Assembly (NCBI RefSeq): GCF_003664585.1
Contig: NZ_RCHI01000005.1
Coordinates: 186,001-250,000, forward strand
From: Paenirhodobacter hankyongi
GTDB lineage: Bacteria; Pseudomonadota; Alphaproteobacteria; Rhodobacterales; Rhodobacteraceae
Direction: 5' to 3'
Length of the DNA: 64,000 bases
The translations under genes were made by a program, and so were the position numbers. This document shows positions 1 to 8,726 of the stretch, piece by piece. Under the pieces are notes generated by a model. The model was given only the letters and a program-made list of their open reading frames with translations, did not search any database and was not told the origin of the DNA. Every line of letters starts with the position of its first letter. The first letter of the stretch is position 1.

Positions 1-1
1 G

Positions 2-163
2 ATCGGCACCTCCTCGCCCTCGCTGCAGGAGGCCTTCATGACCTCCTGCCGGCTGCGGATCTCGGCGCAACGCGGCGAGTCCTTCCTCAACGACGCGCTG
101 AAGGCCTGGCGCGAGGGCGCAACCGCCCCCGCCGCGCCGCGCGATGCGGAGGGCGGGCATTGA
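2..163 (+). CDS. C-terminal end of an unidentified protein (partial)
   Basis: An open frame enters from the left edge and ends at TGA 161-163, giving the last 53 residues of a protein. Codon third positions are G/C-rich as in the real genes here. The tail contains LRISAQRGESFLNDALKAW and then an Ala/Pro-rich end. I do not recognise the family from this fragment. The stop overlaps the TTG start of the next gene (TTGA), so the two are probably translationally coupled and in one operon. Confidence 0.7.
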   Translation: MGTSSPSLQEAFMTSCRLRISAQRGESFLNDALKAWREGATAPAAPRDAEGGH

Positions 164-759
164 CCGAGGCCCGCCTTGCGCAGCAATTCGCCTTTCTGCT
201 CGAGGCGGAAAAGCTGAAATCCGTCACCCGCGCGACGCCGATCGCCGACAACAGCCGGCGCGAGAACTCGGCAGAGCACAGCTGGACGCTTGCGCTTTAC
301 GCGCTGGTGCTGGCCGATCAGGCGGCGCCGGGCGTCGATGTGAACCGCGCGATCCGCATGCTTCTGCTGCATGACCTCGTCGAGATCGATGTGGGCGATG
401 TGCCGATCCATTCGGGCAATGGTGCCGCGCATGACGCGCCCGCGGTGCAGGCGGCCGAGGCCGCGGCCGCCGAGCGGCTGTTCGGCCTGCTGCCCGCCGA
501 TCTCGGCCCCGAGTTGCGCGCGATCTGGACCGAGTTCGAGGCGAACGAGACCCCGACCGCGGTCTTCGCGAAATCGCTCGACCGGGTGCAGCCGGTGCTG
601 CTCAATCATCTGGGCGGCGGCGGGTCGTGGCTGGAATACGACGTGACCTGGCCGCAGCTCGAGACCCGGGTCGGCGGCAAGGTCGCGCGCGGGTTGCCAC
701 GGGTCTGGGGCTGGGTCGAGGCGAGGATCCGGCCGTGGTTCGAGGGCCGCGGCAGATGA
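160..759 (+). CDS. HD-domain phosphohydrolase (YfbR-like)
   Basis: A 199-residue HD-domain metal-dependent phosphohydrolase. The metal-binding pattern is visible: ENSAEHSWTLALYAL supplies the first His, LLLHDLVEIDVGDVP supplies the HD pair near residues 71-72, and SLDRVQPVLL carries a late Asp. Relatives include the 5'-deoxynucleotidase YfbR, which hydrolyses dNMPs, but the substrate here is inferred only from family membership. The start is TTG at 160, overlapping the upstream stop, and the end overlaps the next gene by ATGA. It is cytoplasmic, with no signal peptide or membrane segment. Confidence 0.82.
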   Translation: MTEARLAQQFAFLLEAEKLKSVTRATPIADNSRRENSAEHSWTLALYALVLADQAAPGVDVNRAIRMLLLHDLVEIDVGDVPIHSGNGAAHDAPAVQAAEAAAAERLFGLLPADLGPELRAIWTEFEANETPTAVFAKSLDRVQPVLLNHLGGGGSWLEYDVTWPQLETRVGGKVARGLPRVWGWVEARIRPWFEGRGR

Positions 760-1187
760 TCCCGCTGGCGTCGATCGTGGCCCGTTTTGCCGCCGCGATC
801 GCGCTGCCGGTTCTGGCGTGGCTGATCGGTGCCCTTGCGGTGCACCTTGCCCTGCCCGCCCCCGAGACCCCGCCCGAGAGTTTTCCCCTTGCGGCCTCCG
901 TGTTGCGTGCCCTGCCGATGCTGGTGGCGATCGCGCTGTGCGGTGTCATCGCCGAGGATCGCGCGCCCTACATGGGCTTCGTGAATCTGCTCACCACCGC
1001 CTGGGTCGCGCTCTTCATCGTCAACCTGCTCGGGGCGCTGGCCGCGACGCCGGAGGGCGAGGACGGACAGGCGGCGCTGATGGCCGCCGTGGTGCTTAGC
1101 GCCGCCGCGGCGCTTCCCGGCAGCGCGCTGGCGATCCTTCTGTGGATGCGGCGGCGAAAGTCGGTATACCAAGGCATACAGCACTAG
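756..1187 (+). CDS. Small integral membrane protein, unknown function
   Basis: A 143-residue protein with about four hydrophobic segments: residues 5-30, about 45-65, 70-95 and 105-130. It ends in a basic RRRK tail that is probably cytoplasmic. The ATG at 756 overlaps the stop of the HD-domain gene (ATGA), so I chose it over upstream in-frame codons. I do not recognise the family. Position in an operon with a hydrolase suggests co-expression but says nothing firm about its job. A 60-base gap separates it from icd, which has its own strong ribosome-binding site. Confidence 0.65.
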   Translation: MIPLASIVARFAAAIALPVLAWLIGALAVHLALPAPETPPESFPLAASVLRALPMLVAIALCGVIAEDRAPYMGFVNLLTTAWVALFIVNLLGALAATPEGEDGQAALMAAVVLSAAAALPGSALAILLWMRRRKSVYQGIQH

Positions 1188-1247
1188 TCAGGCCCCCGGA
1201 AATCGGCTAAGACGCTGCCGACGAGTCATCCAACCGAGGAGGCACCT

Positions 1248-2462
1248 GTGACGAAGATCAAGGTAGAGAACCCCGTCGTCGAGCTCGACGGCGATGAAAT
1301 GACCCGGATCATCTGGGACTTCATCAAGAAGAAGCTGATCCTTCCCTATCTCGACGTCGACCTGAAGTACTACGACCTCGGTATCGAGCATCGTGACGCG
1401 ACCGAAGATCAGGTCACCATCGACGCCGCGAACGCGATCAAGCAGTATGGCGTGGGCGTGAAATGCGCCACCATCACGCCGGACGAGGCCCGCGTCGAGG
1501 AATTCGGCCTGAAGAAGATGTGGAAGTCGCCGAACGGCACGATCCGCAACATCCTCGGCGGCGTGATCTTCCGCGAACCGATCATCTGCAAGAACGTGCC
1601 GCGTCTCGTTCCCGGCTGGACCCAGCCGATCGTCGTCGGCCGTCACGCCTTCGGCGACCAGTACAAGGCCACCGACTTCCGCTTCCCCGGCAAGGGCAAG
1701 ATCACGATGAAATTCGTGGGCGAAGACGGCACCGTGCAGGAATATGACGTGTTCGACGCCCCCGGCGCCGGCGTCGCCATGGGCATGTACAACCTCGACC
1801 AGTCGATCATCGACTTCGCCCGCTCGTCGATGAACTATGGCCTGCTCAAGGGCTGGCCGGTCTACCTGTCGACCAAGAACACCATCCTCAAGGCCTATGA
1901 CGGCCGCTTCAAGGATCTGTTCCAGAAGGTCTACGAGGAAGAGTTCGAGGCCGAGTTCAAGAAGGCCGGCATCCATTACGAGCACCGCCTGATCGACGAC
2001 ATGGTCGCCTCGGCGCTGAAGTGGTCGGGTGGCTACATCTGGGCGTGCAAGAACTACGACGGCGACGTGCAGTCGGACACCGTTGCGCAGGGCTTCGGCT
2101 CGCTCGGTCTGATGACCTCGGTGCTGATGACGCCCGACGGCAAGACGGTCGAGGCGGAAGCGGCGCATGGCACCGTGACCCGTCACTATCGCCAGCACCA
2201 GGCCGGCAAGGAAACCTCGACGAACTCGATCGCCTCGATCTTCGCCTGGACCGGCGGTCTGAAGCATCGCGCGAAGCTCGACAACAACGCGGCGCTGATG
2301 AACTTCGCCACCACCCTCGAGAAGGTCTGCGTGCAGACCGTCGAGGACGGCTTCATGACGAAGGACCTCGCGCTGCTCGTCGGCCCGGATCAGAAGTGGC
2401 TCACCACCATGGGCTATCTCGAGAAGGTGGACGAATACCTGAACAAGGCGCTGGTCGGCTGA
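1248..2462 (+). CDS. icd: NADP-dependent isocitrate dehydrogenase
   Basis: A 404-residue enzyme oxidising isocitrate to 2-oxoglutarate with NADP+ in the TCA cycle. It is the short homodimeric type II form also found in animals and many alphaproteobacteria: [20 protein letters not shown] at the N-terminus, [12 protein letters not shown] in the substrate loop, and the NADP region around [13 protein letters not shown]. Length fits the family. The start is GTG at 1248, preceded by GAGGAGG at about 1235-1241, which fixes it. A clear hairpin terminator follows. Identification is very secure. Confidence 0.97.
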   Translation: MTKIKVENPVVELDGDEMTRIIWDFIKKKLILPYLDVDLKYYDLGIEHRDATEDQVTIDAANAIKQYGVGVKCATITPDEARVEEFGLKKMWKSPNGTIRNILGGVIFREPIICKNVPRLVPGWTQPIVVGRHAFGDQYKATDFRFPGKGKITMKFVGEDGTVQEYDVFDAPGAGVAMGMYNLDQSIIDFARSSMNYGLLKGWPVYLSTKNTILKAYDGRFKDLFQKVYEEEFEAEFKKAGIHYEHRLIDDMVASALKWSGGYIWACKNYDGDVQSDTVAQGFGSLGLMTSVLMTPDGKTVEAEAAHGTVTRHYRQHQAGKETSTNSIASIFAWTGGLKHRAKLDNNAALMNFATTLEKVCVQTVEDGFMTKDLALLVGPDQKWLTTMGYLEKVDEYLNKALVG

Positions 2463-2485
2463 AGAAGCCCGCCGCGCAGGGAGGG

Positions 2486-2513
2486 AAGGGCCGGCGCTTG
2501 CGCCGGCCCTTTT
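2486..2513. terminator. Hairpin terminator shared by icd and the convergent DUF1127-like gene
   Basis: AGGGCCGGCG at 2487-2496 pairs perfectly with CGCCGGCCCT at 2501-2510 around a CTTG loop. It is followed by TTT on the plus strand. It sits 24 bases after the icd stop, just past the end of the opposite-strand gene, so it can serve both. Confidence 0.8.
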
Positions 2514-2517
2514 CATG

Positions 2518-2754
2518 TCACCACATGTGTCTCTGCCAGTCCGGCATCGGCGGCGAGGCCCCCCGCGGCGGCAGACCGACGTCGCGCCGCAGGTGATCGT
2601 CGAGCATGTCGAGCCGGGCTTTCGTGCGCCGTGCGCCCTCGCCGCGCAGCGCGGCGGCCAGCAGGGCAAGGAAGACGCGCCGCAGCCCGTGACGGGCGAC
2701 GATCGCATCGAGCAGCGACAGGCTGAGGGTGGAAACGGGATCGTTCCTGGTCAT
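2518..2754 (-). CDS. DUF1127-like small protein
   Basis: A 78-residue basic protein starting MTRNDPVSTLSLSLLDAIVA. The stretch LDMLDDHLRRDVGLP near residues 50-64 resembles the core of DUF1127 (LDDHLLRDIGLTR-type), an Arg-rich family of which some members are RNA-binding regulators. The C-terminal tail PDWQRHMW is unusual. An upstream in-frame ATG at 2817 exists, but the internal ATG at 2754 matches the usual length better. It converges on icd. The call rests on one short motif, so it is moderate. Confidence 0.6.
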   Translation of the reverse strand: MTRNDPVSTLSLSLLDAIVARHGLRRVFLALLAAALRGEGARRTKARLDMLDDHLRRDVGLPPRGASPPMPDWQRHMW

Positions 2755-2881
2755 TTGCGTGTTCCGGGGCGGCACGCGCCACCGGCCTCCTTGGGGTATG
2801 AAAGGAAGACCGGACACGACGGAACGCGACGGGGCCGAACGCGGCCGCGGGCTGTCAGGGGGATCCGGTCGGGGGTTTCAG

Positions 2882-2900
2882 AAAAGGCGCCGCAGCGCCC
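2882..2900 (-). terminator. Small intrinsic terminator
   Basis: Read on the minus strand, GGCGC (2899-2895) and GCGCC (2890-2886) form a stem around TGCG, followed by TTTTC. It lies 13 bases beyond the stop of the 29-residue open frame at 2913-3002 and supports that frame being a real transcription unit. Confidence 0.6.
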
Positions 2901-2912
2901 GGGGCAGGAAGG

Positions 2913-3002
2913 TCAGGCCTGTCGGTAATAATAGGCCTGTGCCGAGGTGCCATGAGTGGCGTTCTGCCAACCGGCGGGGAGTGCGAATGCATAATTGGTC
3001 AT
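2913..3002 (-). CDS. Putative 29-residue peptide
   Basis: A very short open frame encoding a peptide that begins MTNYAFALPAGWQNATHGTS and ends AQAYYYRQA. It would be missed by length cut-offs. Two things support it: a near-perfect Shine-Dalgarno GAGGAGGG about 5 bases upstream of the ATG at 3002, and an intrinsic terminator 13 bases after its stop. It has no membrane segment and is rich in Tyr, Ala and Gln. No family is recognised. It is transcribed away from the YitT gene that follows, with a 169-base divergent spacer. Confidence 0.5.
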   Translation of the reverse strand: MTNYAFALPAGWQNATHGTSAQAYYYRQA

Positions 3003-3171
3003 GACCCGCCCTCCTCGTCTGAAATTGCCGGATGGCGGCACCCTGCCCTGCGACCGCGAGTCGCGCCAAGGCAAAAGTCGCCGCGTTGCGGCCTGACGGA
3101 CACAGGCGTTGCGCATCGGCCACAGTTGCGCCCTCTTGCTGCAGTGCGCCGCGCGTGAGAGAACCGCAGCC

Positions 3172-3789
3172 ATGATGCTGCTCACCTCGCCCGCCCCCGA
3201 CCGTCACACCGCCCTCGAAGATGCGCAGGGACTTGTCTCCGGCACGATGCTGACCGCGCTGTCGGTCAGTTTCCTGCATGCGGCGGGGCTGTTCACCGGG
3301 CAGATCGCGGGGCTGTCGCTGGTGCTGAGCTATGTCACCGGGATCGGCTTCGGCACGCTGTTCTTCTGCCTGAACCTGCCCTTCTACTGGCTCGCCTTCC
3401 GCCGCATGGGCGCGAAGTTCACGCTCAAGACCTTTGCCGCGATCGCGCTGATGTCGGGCTTCACCACGCTTGCGCCGCATCTTCTGGACTTCAGCCGGCT
3501 GAACATCGCGGCGGCGGCGGTGCTGGCGGGGGTGATCTCGGGCGCAGGTCTTCTGATGCTGTTCCGCCACGGGGCAAGCCTTGGCGGCGTCGGCATCGTG
3601 GCGCTCTACCTGCAGGACAAGACCGGCTTCAAGGCGGGCAAGACGCAGGTGATCTTCGATTGCGGCGTGTTCCTCTTCGCGGCCTTCGTTCTGCCCTTCG
3701 ACAAGGTGCTGTGGTCGCTGCTTGGCGCGATGGTGCTGAACATCATCATCCTGATCAACCACCGCCGCGACCGCTACATCGCACACTAA
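3172..3789 (+). CDS. YitT family membrane protein (first of tandem pair)
   Basis: A 205-residue polytopic membrane protein with five or six hydrophobic segments and the YitT signature region: GLFTGQIAGLSLVLSY near residues 40-55, then a long middle loop and a conserved end LNIIILINHRRDRY. It corresponds to the YitT membrane domain (DUF161) without the C-terminal DUF2179 domain. The substrate of these transporter-like proteins is not settled. I chose ATG 3172; an upstream frame to 3109 would add a non-hydrophobic extension. It is a paralogue of the next gene. Confidence 0.8.
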   Translation: MMLLTSPAPDRHTALEDAQGLVSGTMLTALSVSFLHAAGLFTGQIAGLSLVLSYVTGIGFGTLFFCLNLPFYWLAFRRMGAKFTLKTFAAIALMSGFTTLAPHLLDFSRLNIAAAAVLAGVISGAGLLMLFRHGASLGGVGIVALYLQDKTGFKAGKTQVIFDCGVFLFAAFVLPFDKVLWSLLGAMVLNIIILINHRRDRYIAH

Positions 3790-3863
3790 CAATGCGTCCA
3801 GCGCATGGCAGCCATGCGCAAGGATGAATGGACGGCGCTTCCGTGCGGCGCGATGATTAGGTC

Positions 3864-4478
3864 ATGGATGCTGACCTTCGCCCCGAGAAACACTACACCC
3901 TCTTCGAGGACCTGCAGGGCCTCGTGATCGCCTCGGCGCAGGCCGCGCTCGGGCTGCACCTGCTGCGCGCGGCGGGGCTGGTGACGGGGGGCACCGCGGG
4001 GCTTGCGCTGATCCTGAGCTATGTCACGCACTGGAGCTTTGGCGCGATCTTCTTCGTCATCAACATCCCGTTCTACGGCTTCGCCTATTACGCGCGCGGC
4101 ATGGTGTTCTGCATCAAGAGCCTGATGACCGTCACCTTCGTGTCGCTGATGGCCGAGGCGCTGAAGCCGCTGGTGCAGATCACGGCGATCAATCCGGCGG
4201 CGGCGGCGGTGCTCTTCGGGGTCTCGACCGGGGTCGGGCTGCTCGGCCTCTTCCGGCACTCGGGCTCGCTCGGCGGGGTGTCGATCGTCGCGGTGATCTT
4301 GCAGGACAAATTCGGCTTCAAGGCGGGCTGGACCCAGACCATCCATGACCTGATCCTGTTCGCCGCCGCGCTGACCATCATGCCCTGGCACCAGGTCGCC
4401 TGGTCGCTTCTGGGCGCGGTGGTGCTGAATGTGGTGATCGCCTTCAACCATCGGCGCGACTGGTATATCGTCACCTGA
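3864..4478 (+). CDS. YitT family membrane protein (second of tandem pair)
   Basis: A 204-residue paralogue of the preceding gene with the same layout: LFEDLQGLVIASAQA at the N-terminus, GLVTGGTAGLALILSY, LGGVSIVAVILQDKFGFKAG, and the end NVVIAFNHRRDWY. Both copies keep the QDK-GFKAG-TQ segment, so the pair arose by tandem duplication and has diverged. No DUF2179 domain is present. A 74-base gap separates the two, and the SMR gene begins 19 bases after this stop, suggesting an operon. Function is unknown beyond membrane transport-like topology. Confidence 0.82.
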   Translation: MDADLRPEKHYTLFEDLQGLVIASAQAALGLHLLRAAGLVTGGTAGLALILSYVTHWSFGAIFFVINIPFYGFAYYARGMVFCIKSLMTVTFVSLMAEALKPLVQITAINPAAAAVLFGVSTGVGLLGLFRHSGSLGGVSIVAVILQDKFGFKAGWTQTIHDLILFAAALTIMPWHQVAWSLLGAVVLNVVIAFNHRRDWYIVT

Positions 4479-4497
4479 CACCTGCCGGGGCCCGCGC

Positions 4498-4830
4498 TTG
4501 AAAACCTATCTCTTCCTGCTGATCGCCGTCGCCTTCGAGACCTTCGGGTCGAGCTGTCTTCAGGCCTCGAACCAGTTCACCCGGCTCTGGCCGACTCTGG
4601 GCGTCATCGCGGGCTTTGCCGGCGCCTTCTGGTTCTTCTCGCTGGTGCTGCGCGATCTGCCGCTTGGTGTCACCTATGCGCTGTGGTCCGGCATCGGCAT
4701 GGTGCTGATCGCGGGCTCGGGCTGGCTGCTCTTCGGGCAGAAGCTCGACCTTGCCGCAATTCTCGGCATCGGGCTGATCCTCGCCGGAATCGTCGTCATC
4801 AACCTGTTTTCATCGGCCGCTACGCACTAG
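4498..4830 (+). CDS. SMR family multidrug efflux protein (EmrE-like)
   Basis: A 110-residue four-helix membrane protein of the small multidrug resistance family, which exports cationic compounds in exchange for protons as a dimer. The essential membrane Glu is at position 14 ([10 protein letters not shown]), exactly where EmrE has Glu14. The later motif [14 protein letters not shown] is the family hallmark. Translation starts at TTG 4498, giving the expected spacing. It follows the YitT pair by 19 bases and is probably co-transcribed. The native substrate is unknown; guanidinium-type exporters are in the same family. Confidence 0.88.
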   Translation: MKTYLFLLIAVAFETFGSSCLQASNQFTRLWPTLGVIAGFAGAFWFFSLVLRDLPLGVTYALWSGIGMVLIAGSGWLLFGQKLDLAAILGIGLILAGIVVINLFSSAATH

Positions 4831-4891
4831 GTGCTGGCATCGCCGCGGCTTTTGCCGTAAGGCCGGGCCAAATTCTGACAAGGCTGAACTC

Positions 4892-6712
4892 ATGGACATT
4901 CGCAACATTGCGATCATTGCACACGTCGACCACGGCAAGACGACTCTCGTCGACAAGCTCCTGCAGCAATCCGGGGCCTTCCGCGAGAACCAGGCGGTTG
5001 CCGAACGGGCGATGGACAGCAACGACATCGAACGCGAACGCGGCATCACCATCCTGGCGAAATGCACCTCGGTGGAGTGGAAAGGCACGCGCATCAACAT
5101 CGTCGACACCCCCGGCCACGCCGATTTCGGCGGCGAGGTCGAGCGCATCCTGAGCATGGTGGACGGCGTCTGCCTGCTGGTCGACGCGGCCGAAGGCCCG
5201 ATGCCGCAGACGAAATTCGTGACCTCGAAGGCGCTCGCGCTCGGCCTGAAGCCGATCGTGGTGCTGAACAAGGTCGACAAGCCGGCGGCCGAGCCCGACC
5301 GTGCGCTGAACGAGGTCTTCGATCTCTTCGCCAACCTCGGCGCCACCGACGAGCAGCTCGACTTCCCCCACGTCTATGCCTCGGGCATCGGTGGCTGGGC
5401 GGACAACGAGCTCGACGGCCCGCGCAAGGACCTCTCGGCGCTGTTCGACCTGATCGTGAAGCACGTCGAGCCGCCGAAGCAGATCGCGCGGCAGGACGAG
5501 GCCTTCCAGATGCTCGCCACCACGCTGTCGGCCGACCCCTTCCTCGGCCGCCTGCTGACCGGCCGCGTCGAGGCCGGCAAGCTCAAGGTGGGCGATGCGC
5601 TCAAGGCGCTCTCGCGCGAGGGCGACCGGCTCGAGCAGTTCCGCTGCACCAAGATCCTCGCCTTCCGCGGCCTGAGCCAGCAGCCGATCGACGAGGCCGT
5701 CGCGGGTGACATCGTCACCGTCGCCGGCATGGCGAAGGCGACCGTCGCCGACACGCTCTGCGCGCTCGACGTCGACACCGCCCTGCCCTCGCAGCCGATC
5801 GACCCGCCGACGATCTCGGTCACCTTCGGCATCAACGACAGCCCGCTGGCCGGCAAGGACGGCACCAAGGTGCAGTCGCGCGTCATCCGTGACCGTCTGA
5901 TGAAGGAAGCCGAGGTCAACGTCGCGATCAAGGTCGAGGACACCCCCGGCGGCGAGGCCTTCGTGGTCTCGGGCCGCGGCGAACTCCAGATGGGCGTGCT
6001 GATCGAGAACATGCGCCGCGAGGGCTTCGAGCTCTCGATCTCGCGTCCGCGCGTGATCTTCCGCGAAGAGAACGGCGAGCGTCTGGAGCCGATCGAGGAA
6101 GTGATCGTCGACGTCGACGACGAATACTCGGGCGTTGTGATCGAGAAGCTGACCGGCAACCGCAAGGGCGACCTGGTCGAGATGCGCCCCGCGGGCCACG
6201 GCAAGACCCGCATCGTCGCCCATGTGCCCTCGCGTGGCCTGATCGGCTATCAGGGCGAGTTCATGACCGACACCCGCGGCAACGGCGTGCTGAACCGCAT
6301 CTTCCACAGCTGGGCGCCCTACAAGGGCCCGATCACCGGCCGCCGCCAGGGCGTGCTGATTTCGATGGAATCGGGCATCTCGGTGGCCTTCGGCCTGTGG
6401 GGGCTCGAGGATCGCGGCAAGCTCTTCATCGGCGCGCAGGAACAGGTCTATGTCGGGATGATCATCGGCGAGCATTCGCGCGAGAACGATCTCGAGGTGA
6501 ACCCGATGCGCGCGAAGAAGCTGACCAACATGCGCGCTTCCGGCACGGACGAGGCGGTGCGCCTGACCCCGCCGGTGCGGATGTCGCTGGAAGAAGCGAT
6601 TGCCTACATCAATGACGACGAGCTGGTGGAAGTGACGCCGAAGATCGTGCGGCTGCGCAAGCGCCTGCTCGACCCGAACGAGCGCAAGCGCGCTTCCCGC
6701 ATGGCAGAATAA
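4892..6712 (+). CDS. typA: Ribosome-associated GTPase TypA/BipA
   Basis: A 606-residue translational GTPase of the BipA family, which binds the ribosome and aids 50S assembly and stress adaptation. GTPase motifs are complete: [10 protein letters not shown] at 10-19, [15 protein letters not shown] and NKVD. The C-terminal BipA-specific part contains [17 protein letters not shown]. Length fits the family. The ATG at 4892 has only a weak upstream ribosome-binding site. It ends just before a strong hairpin terminator. Confidence 0.97.
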   Translation: MDIRNIAIIAHVDHGKTTLVDKLLQQSGAFRENQAVAERAMDSNDIERERGITILAKCTSVEWKGTRINIVDTPGHADFGGEVERILSMVDGVCLLVDAAEGPMPQTKFVTSKALALGLKPIVVLNKVDKPAAEPDRALNEVFDLFANLGATDEQLDFPHVYASGIGGWADNELDGPRKDLSALFDLIVKHVEPPKQIARQDEAFQMLATTLSADPFLGRLLTGRVEAGKLKVGDALKALSREGDRLEQFRCTKILAFRGLSQQPIDEAVAGDIVTVAGMAKATVADTLCALDVDTALPSQPIDPPTISVTFGINDSPLAGKDGTKVQSRVIRDRLMKEAEVNVAIKVEDTPGGEAFVVSGRGELQMGVLIENMRREGFELSISRPRVIFREENGERLEPIEEVIVDVDDEYSGVVIEKLTGNRKGDLVEMRPAGHGKTRIVAHVPSRGLIGYQGEFMTDTRGNGVLNRIFHSWAPYKGPITGRRQGVLISMESGISVAFGLWGLEDRGKLFIGAQEQVYVGMIIGEHSRENDLEVNPMRAKKLTNMRASGTDEAVRLTPPVRMSLEEAIAYINDDELVEVTPKIVRLRKRLLDPNERKRASRMAE

Positions 6713-6717
6713 GAAAC

Positions 6718-6740
6718 AGGGGGGCGCTGCCCCCCTCTTT
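6718..6740 (+). terminator. Intrinsic terminator of typA
   Basis: AGGGGGG at 6718-6724 pairs with CCCCCCT at 6730-6736 across a five-base loop, followed by CTTTC. It begins 6 bases after the typA stop. Confidence 0.8.
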
Positions 6741-6766
6741 CATTCGTGTCGGTTCATCCGCCACGC

Positions 6767-6790
6767 AAAAAGGGGGCCGCGCCCCCTTTT
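6767..6790. terminator. Bidirectional terminator between typA and potA
   Basis: AAAAAGGGGGC and GCCCCCTTTT flank a short loop, giving a stem with a T-run on each strand. It lies between the convergent typA and ABC ATPase genes and can stop both. Confidence 0.8.
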
Positions 6791-6798
6791 CCTGTGTC

Positions 6799-7923
6799 TC
6801 AGCGGAAGAGCACGAGCGCGCCCGGCGACCAGGCGACGCGGGTGCGGGTGCCGACATCGAGCACCGGGCGGCCGAAGACATTGCGCATCGAGATCCGCAC
6901 CGGCGCCGCGACACCGTCGAGCTTGACGTCGTAATAGGTCATGTCGCCGTAATAGACGACCTCGTCGATCGTCGCCGGCGCCTCGCGGTCATGCGCCTGC
7001 TGGCCCTCGTAGAGGATGGTCAGGGTCTCGGGGCGGAAGCCCACCACCGGCTCGGCGCCCGAGGCACGGGCCGAGGCCTGTTCCTCGGTCACCTCGAAGC
7101 GGCCAAGCCCGCCGACGTCAAGCTGGACGTGGCCGTTCGCCTCGCCGAGGATCTGCGCCGGCAGGAAGTTCATCACCCCGATGAAGTCTGCGACACGGCG
7201 CGAGTTCGGCCGGCGGTAGAGGGTTTCGGGGTCGGCGAGCTGGGCGATCTCGCCCTCGAACATCACCGCGATCCGGTCCGACATCACCAGCGCCTCTTCC
7301 TGGTCATGGGTGACGAGGACGAAGGTGATGCCCACCTCGCGCTGCAGCTTGATCAGCTCGACCTGCATCTGCTCGCGGATCTTCTTGTCGAGCGCCGAGA
7401 GCGGCTCGTCGAGGAGCAGCACCTTGGGCTTCAGGATCAGCGCGCGGGCAAGCGCCACGCGCTGCCGCTGGCCGCCCGAGAGCGCATGCGCGGCGCGCGC
7501 GCCATAGCCCTTGAGGCCCACCATCTCGAGCGCCTCTTCCACCGCCTTCGCCTTCTCGGCCTTCGAGCGCGGATCGCGGCGCAGGCCGAAGCCGACGTTC
7601 TCGCCCACCGTCAGATGCGGGAAGATCGCGTAGGACTGGAACACCATGTTGGTCGGGCGCTTGTTCGGCGCGACATCGGACATGTCCTTGCCGTCGATCA
7701 GCACCGCGCCCGAGGAGATGTCCTCGAACCCCGCGATGGTGCGCAGGAGCGTGGTCTTGCCGCAGCCCGAGGGGCCGAGGAGCGAGAAGAACTCGCCCTC
7801 GCGGATCGTCGCCGAGATCCCGCGCAACGCGTGGTAATCGCCGTAGTATTTGTGGACCTCGTGGAACTCGATCATCTTCGCGCGGCTGTCGAGCGGCGCG
7901 CGGGCGGCGTTGAGCTGGGTCAC
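6799..7923 (-). CDS. potA: Spermidine/putrescine-type ABC transporter ATPase
   Basis: A 374-residue ABC ATPase of the polyamine/opine (PotA-like) class. Walker A LLGPSGCGKTT is near residues 48-58, signature LSGGQRQRVALARAL and Walker B VLLLDEPLSALD follow, and the C-terminus is a TOBE domain (VGFRPETLTIL). The GTG at 7923 overlaps the stop of the upstream permease (GTGA) and has a GGAGGT ribosome-binding site 6 bases before it, so I prefer it to the internal ATG of MIEFHEVHKYYG. It works with the two permeases. No binding protein is encoded here, so the substrate is only inferred. Confidence 0.88.
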   Translation of the reverse strand: MTQLNAARAPLDSRAKMIEFHEVHKYYGDYHALRGISATIREGEFFSLLGPSGCGKTTLLRTIAGFEDISSGAVLIDGKDMSDVAPNKRPTNMVFQSYAIFPHLTVGENVGFGLRRDPRSKAEKAKAVEEALEMVGLKGYGARAAHALSGGQRQRVALARALILKPKVLLLDEPLSALDKKIREQMQVELIKLQREVGITFVLVTHDQEEALVMSDRIAVMFEGEIAQLADPETLYRRPNSRRVADFIGVMNFLPAQILGEANGHVQLDVGGLGRFEVTEEQASARASGAEPVVGFRPETLTILYEGQQAHDREAPATIDEVVYYGDMTYYDVKLDGVAAPVRISMRNVFGRPVLDVGTRTRVAWSPGALVLFR

Positions 7924-8726
7924 AGGAAACCTCCGGTATCTTTGGCGCCGGTCTTCGCGAGGCCGCGGCGGCGGAAATATTCGGCAGTGGCAAGAAGCAC
8001 GATCGAGGCGACGACAAGGCAGGTGCCGAGCGCCATGATCATCGGGATCTGCTTCGGGAAGCGCAGCTGCGAGAAGATGTAGATCGGCAGCGTGGTTTCC
8101 TTGCCGGCCAGCGAGAAGGCCACGATGAATTCGTCGAGCGAGATGGTGAACGACATCAGTGCCGAGGAGATGATGCCGGGCGTGACAAGCGGCAGGATGA
8201 TCAGCCGGAAGGTCGACCATTTCGTCTCGCCGAGATCATAGGCCGCTTCCTCGAGCGAGCGGTCGAGCGAGGAGAAGGCCGCGTTCAGCACCGCGATCGC
8301 ATAGGGCGTCGCCATCAGCGTGTGGCCGAGGATGACGGTGAAGAGCGACAGCGGCATGCCGACGGCCAGCAGCACGACCAGAAGCGAGGAGGCGATGATG
8401 ATCTCGGGCAGCACGAGGGGCAGCATGATCAGCCCCATCACCCCCGGTTTGCCCGGGAACTTGAAGCGGGTGCCGGCGCGGGCGGCAAAGACACCGAGCG
8501 TCGTCGACAGGATCGAGGTCGAGACCGCGATGATGAGCGAGTTCTTCAGCGCGAGGCCCAGCGTCTGGTTGGCGAAGAGGTCGCGGAACCAGTCCAGCGT
8601 GAAGCCCTTCAGCGGGAAGGCGATGATCGTCCCCGAGTTGAAGGCGAAGACCGGCAAGAGCACGATCGGCGCGTAGAGGAAAACGAGGTAGAGGAAGGCA
8701 TAGCCCTTGAGCGAGGAGAACTTCAT
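7920..8726 (-). CDS. potC: Polyamine-type ABC transporter permease (PotC-like)
   Basis: A 268-residue inner-membrane permease with six predicted helices and the BPD_transp_1 EAA loop (LEEAAYDLGETKWSTFRLIILP near 155-176). It begins MKFSSLKGYAFLYLVFLYAP. The start ATG at 8726 overlaps the stop of the preceding permease (ATGA), and its own stop overlaps the ATPase start (GTGA). This tight coupling shows the three transporter parts are made together. Family knowledge places it with PotC, the second permease of spermidine/putrescine importers. Confidence 0.86.
   Translation of the reverse strand: MKFSSLKGYAFLYLVFLYAPIVLLPVFAFNSGTIIAFPLKGFTLDWFRDLFANQTLGLALKNSLIIAVSTSILSTTLGVFAARAGTRFKFPGKPGVMGLIMLPLVLPEIIIASSLLVVLLAVGMPLSLFTVILGHTLMATPYAIAVLNAAFSSLDRSLEEAAYDLGETKWSTFRLIILPLVTPGIISSALMSFTISLDEFIVAFSLAGKETTLPIYIFSQLRFPKQIPMIMALGTCLVVASIVLLATAEYFRRRGLAKTGAKDTGGFL

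Noticed and set aside
4820-6475. A 551-codon minus-strand open frame opposite typA
   Set aside because: Antisense shadow of typA with arginine/histidine-rich low-complexity translation.
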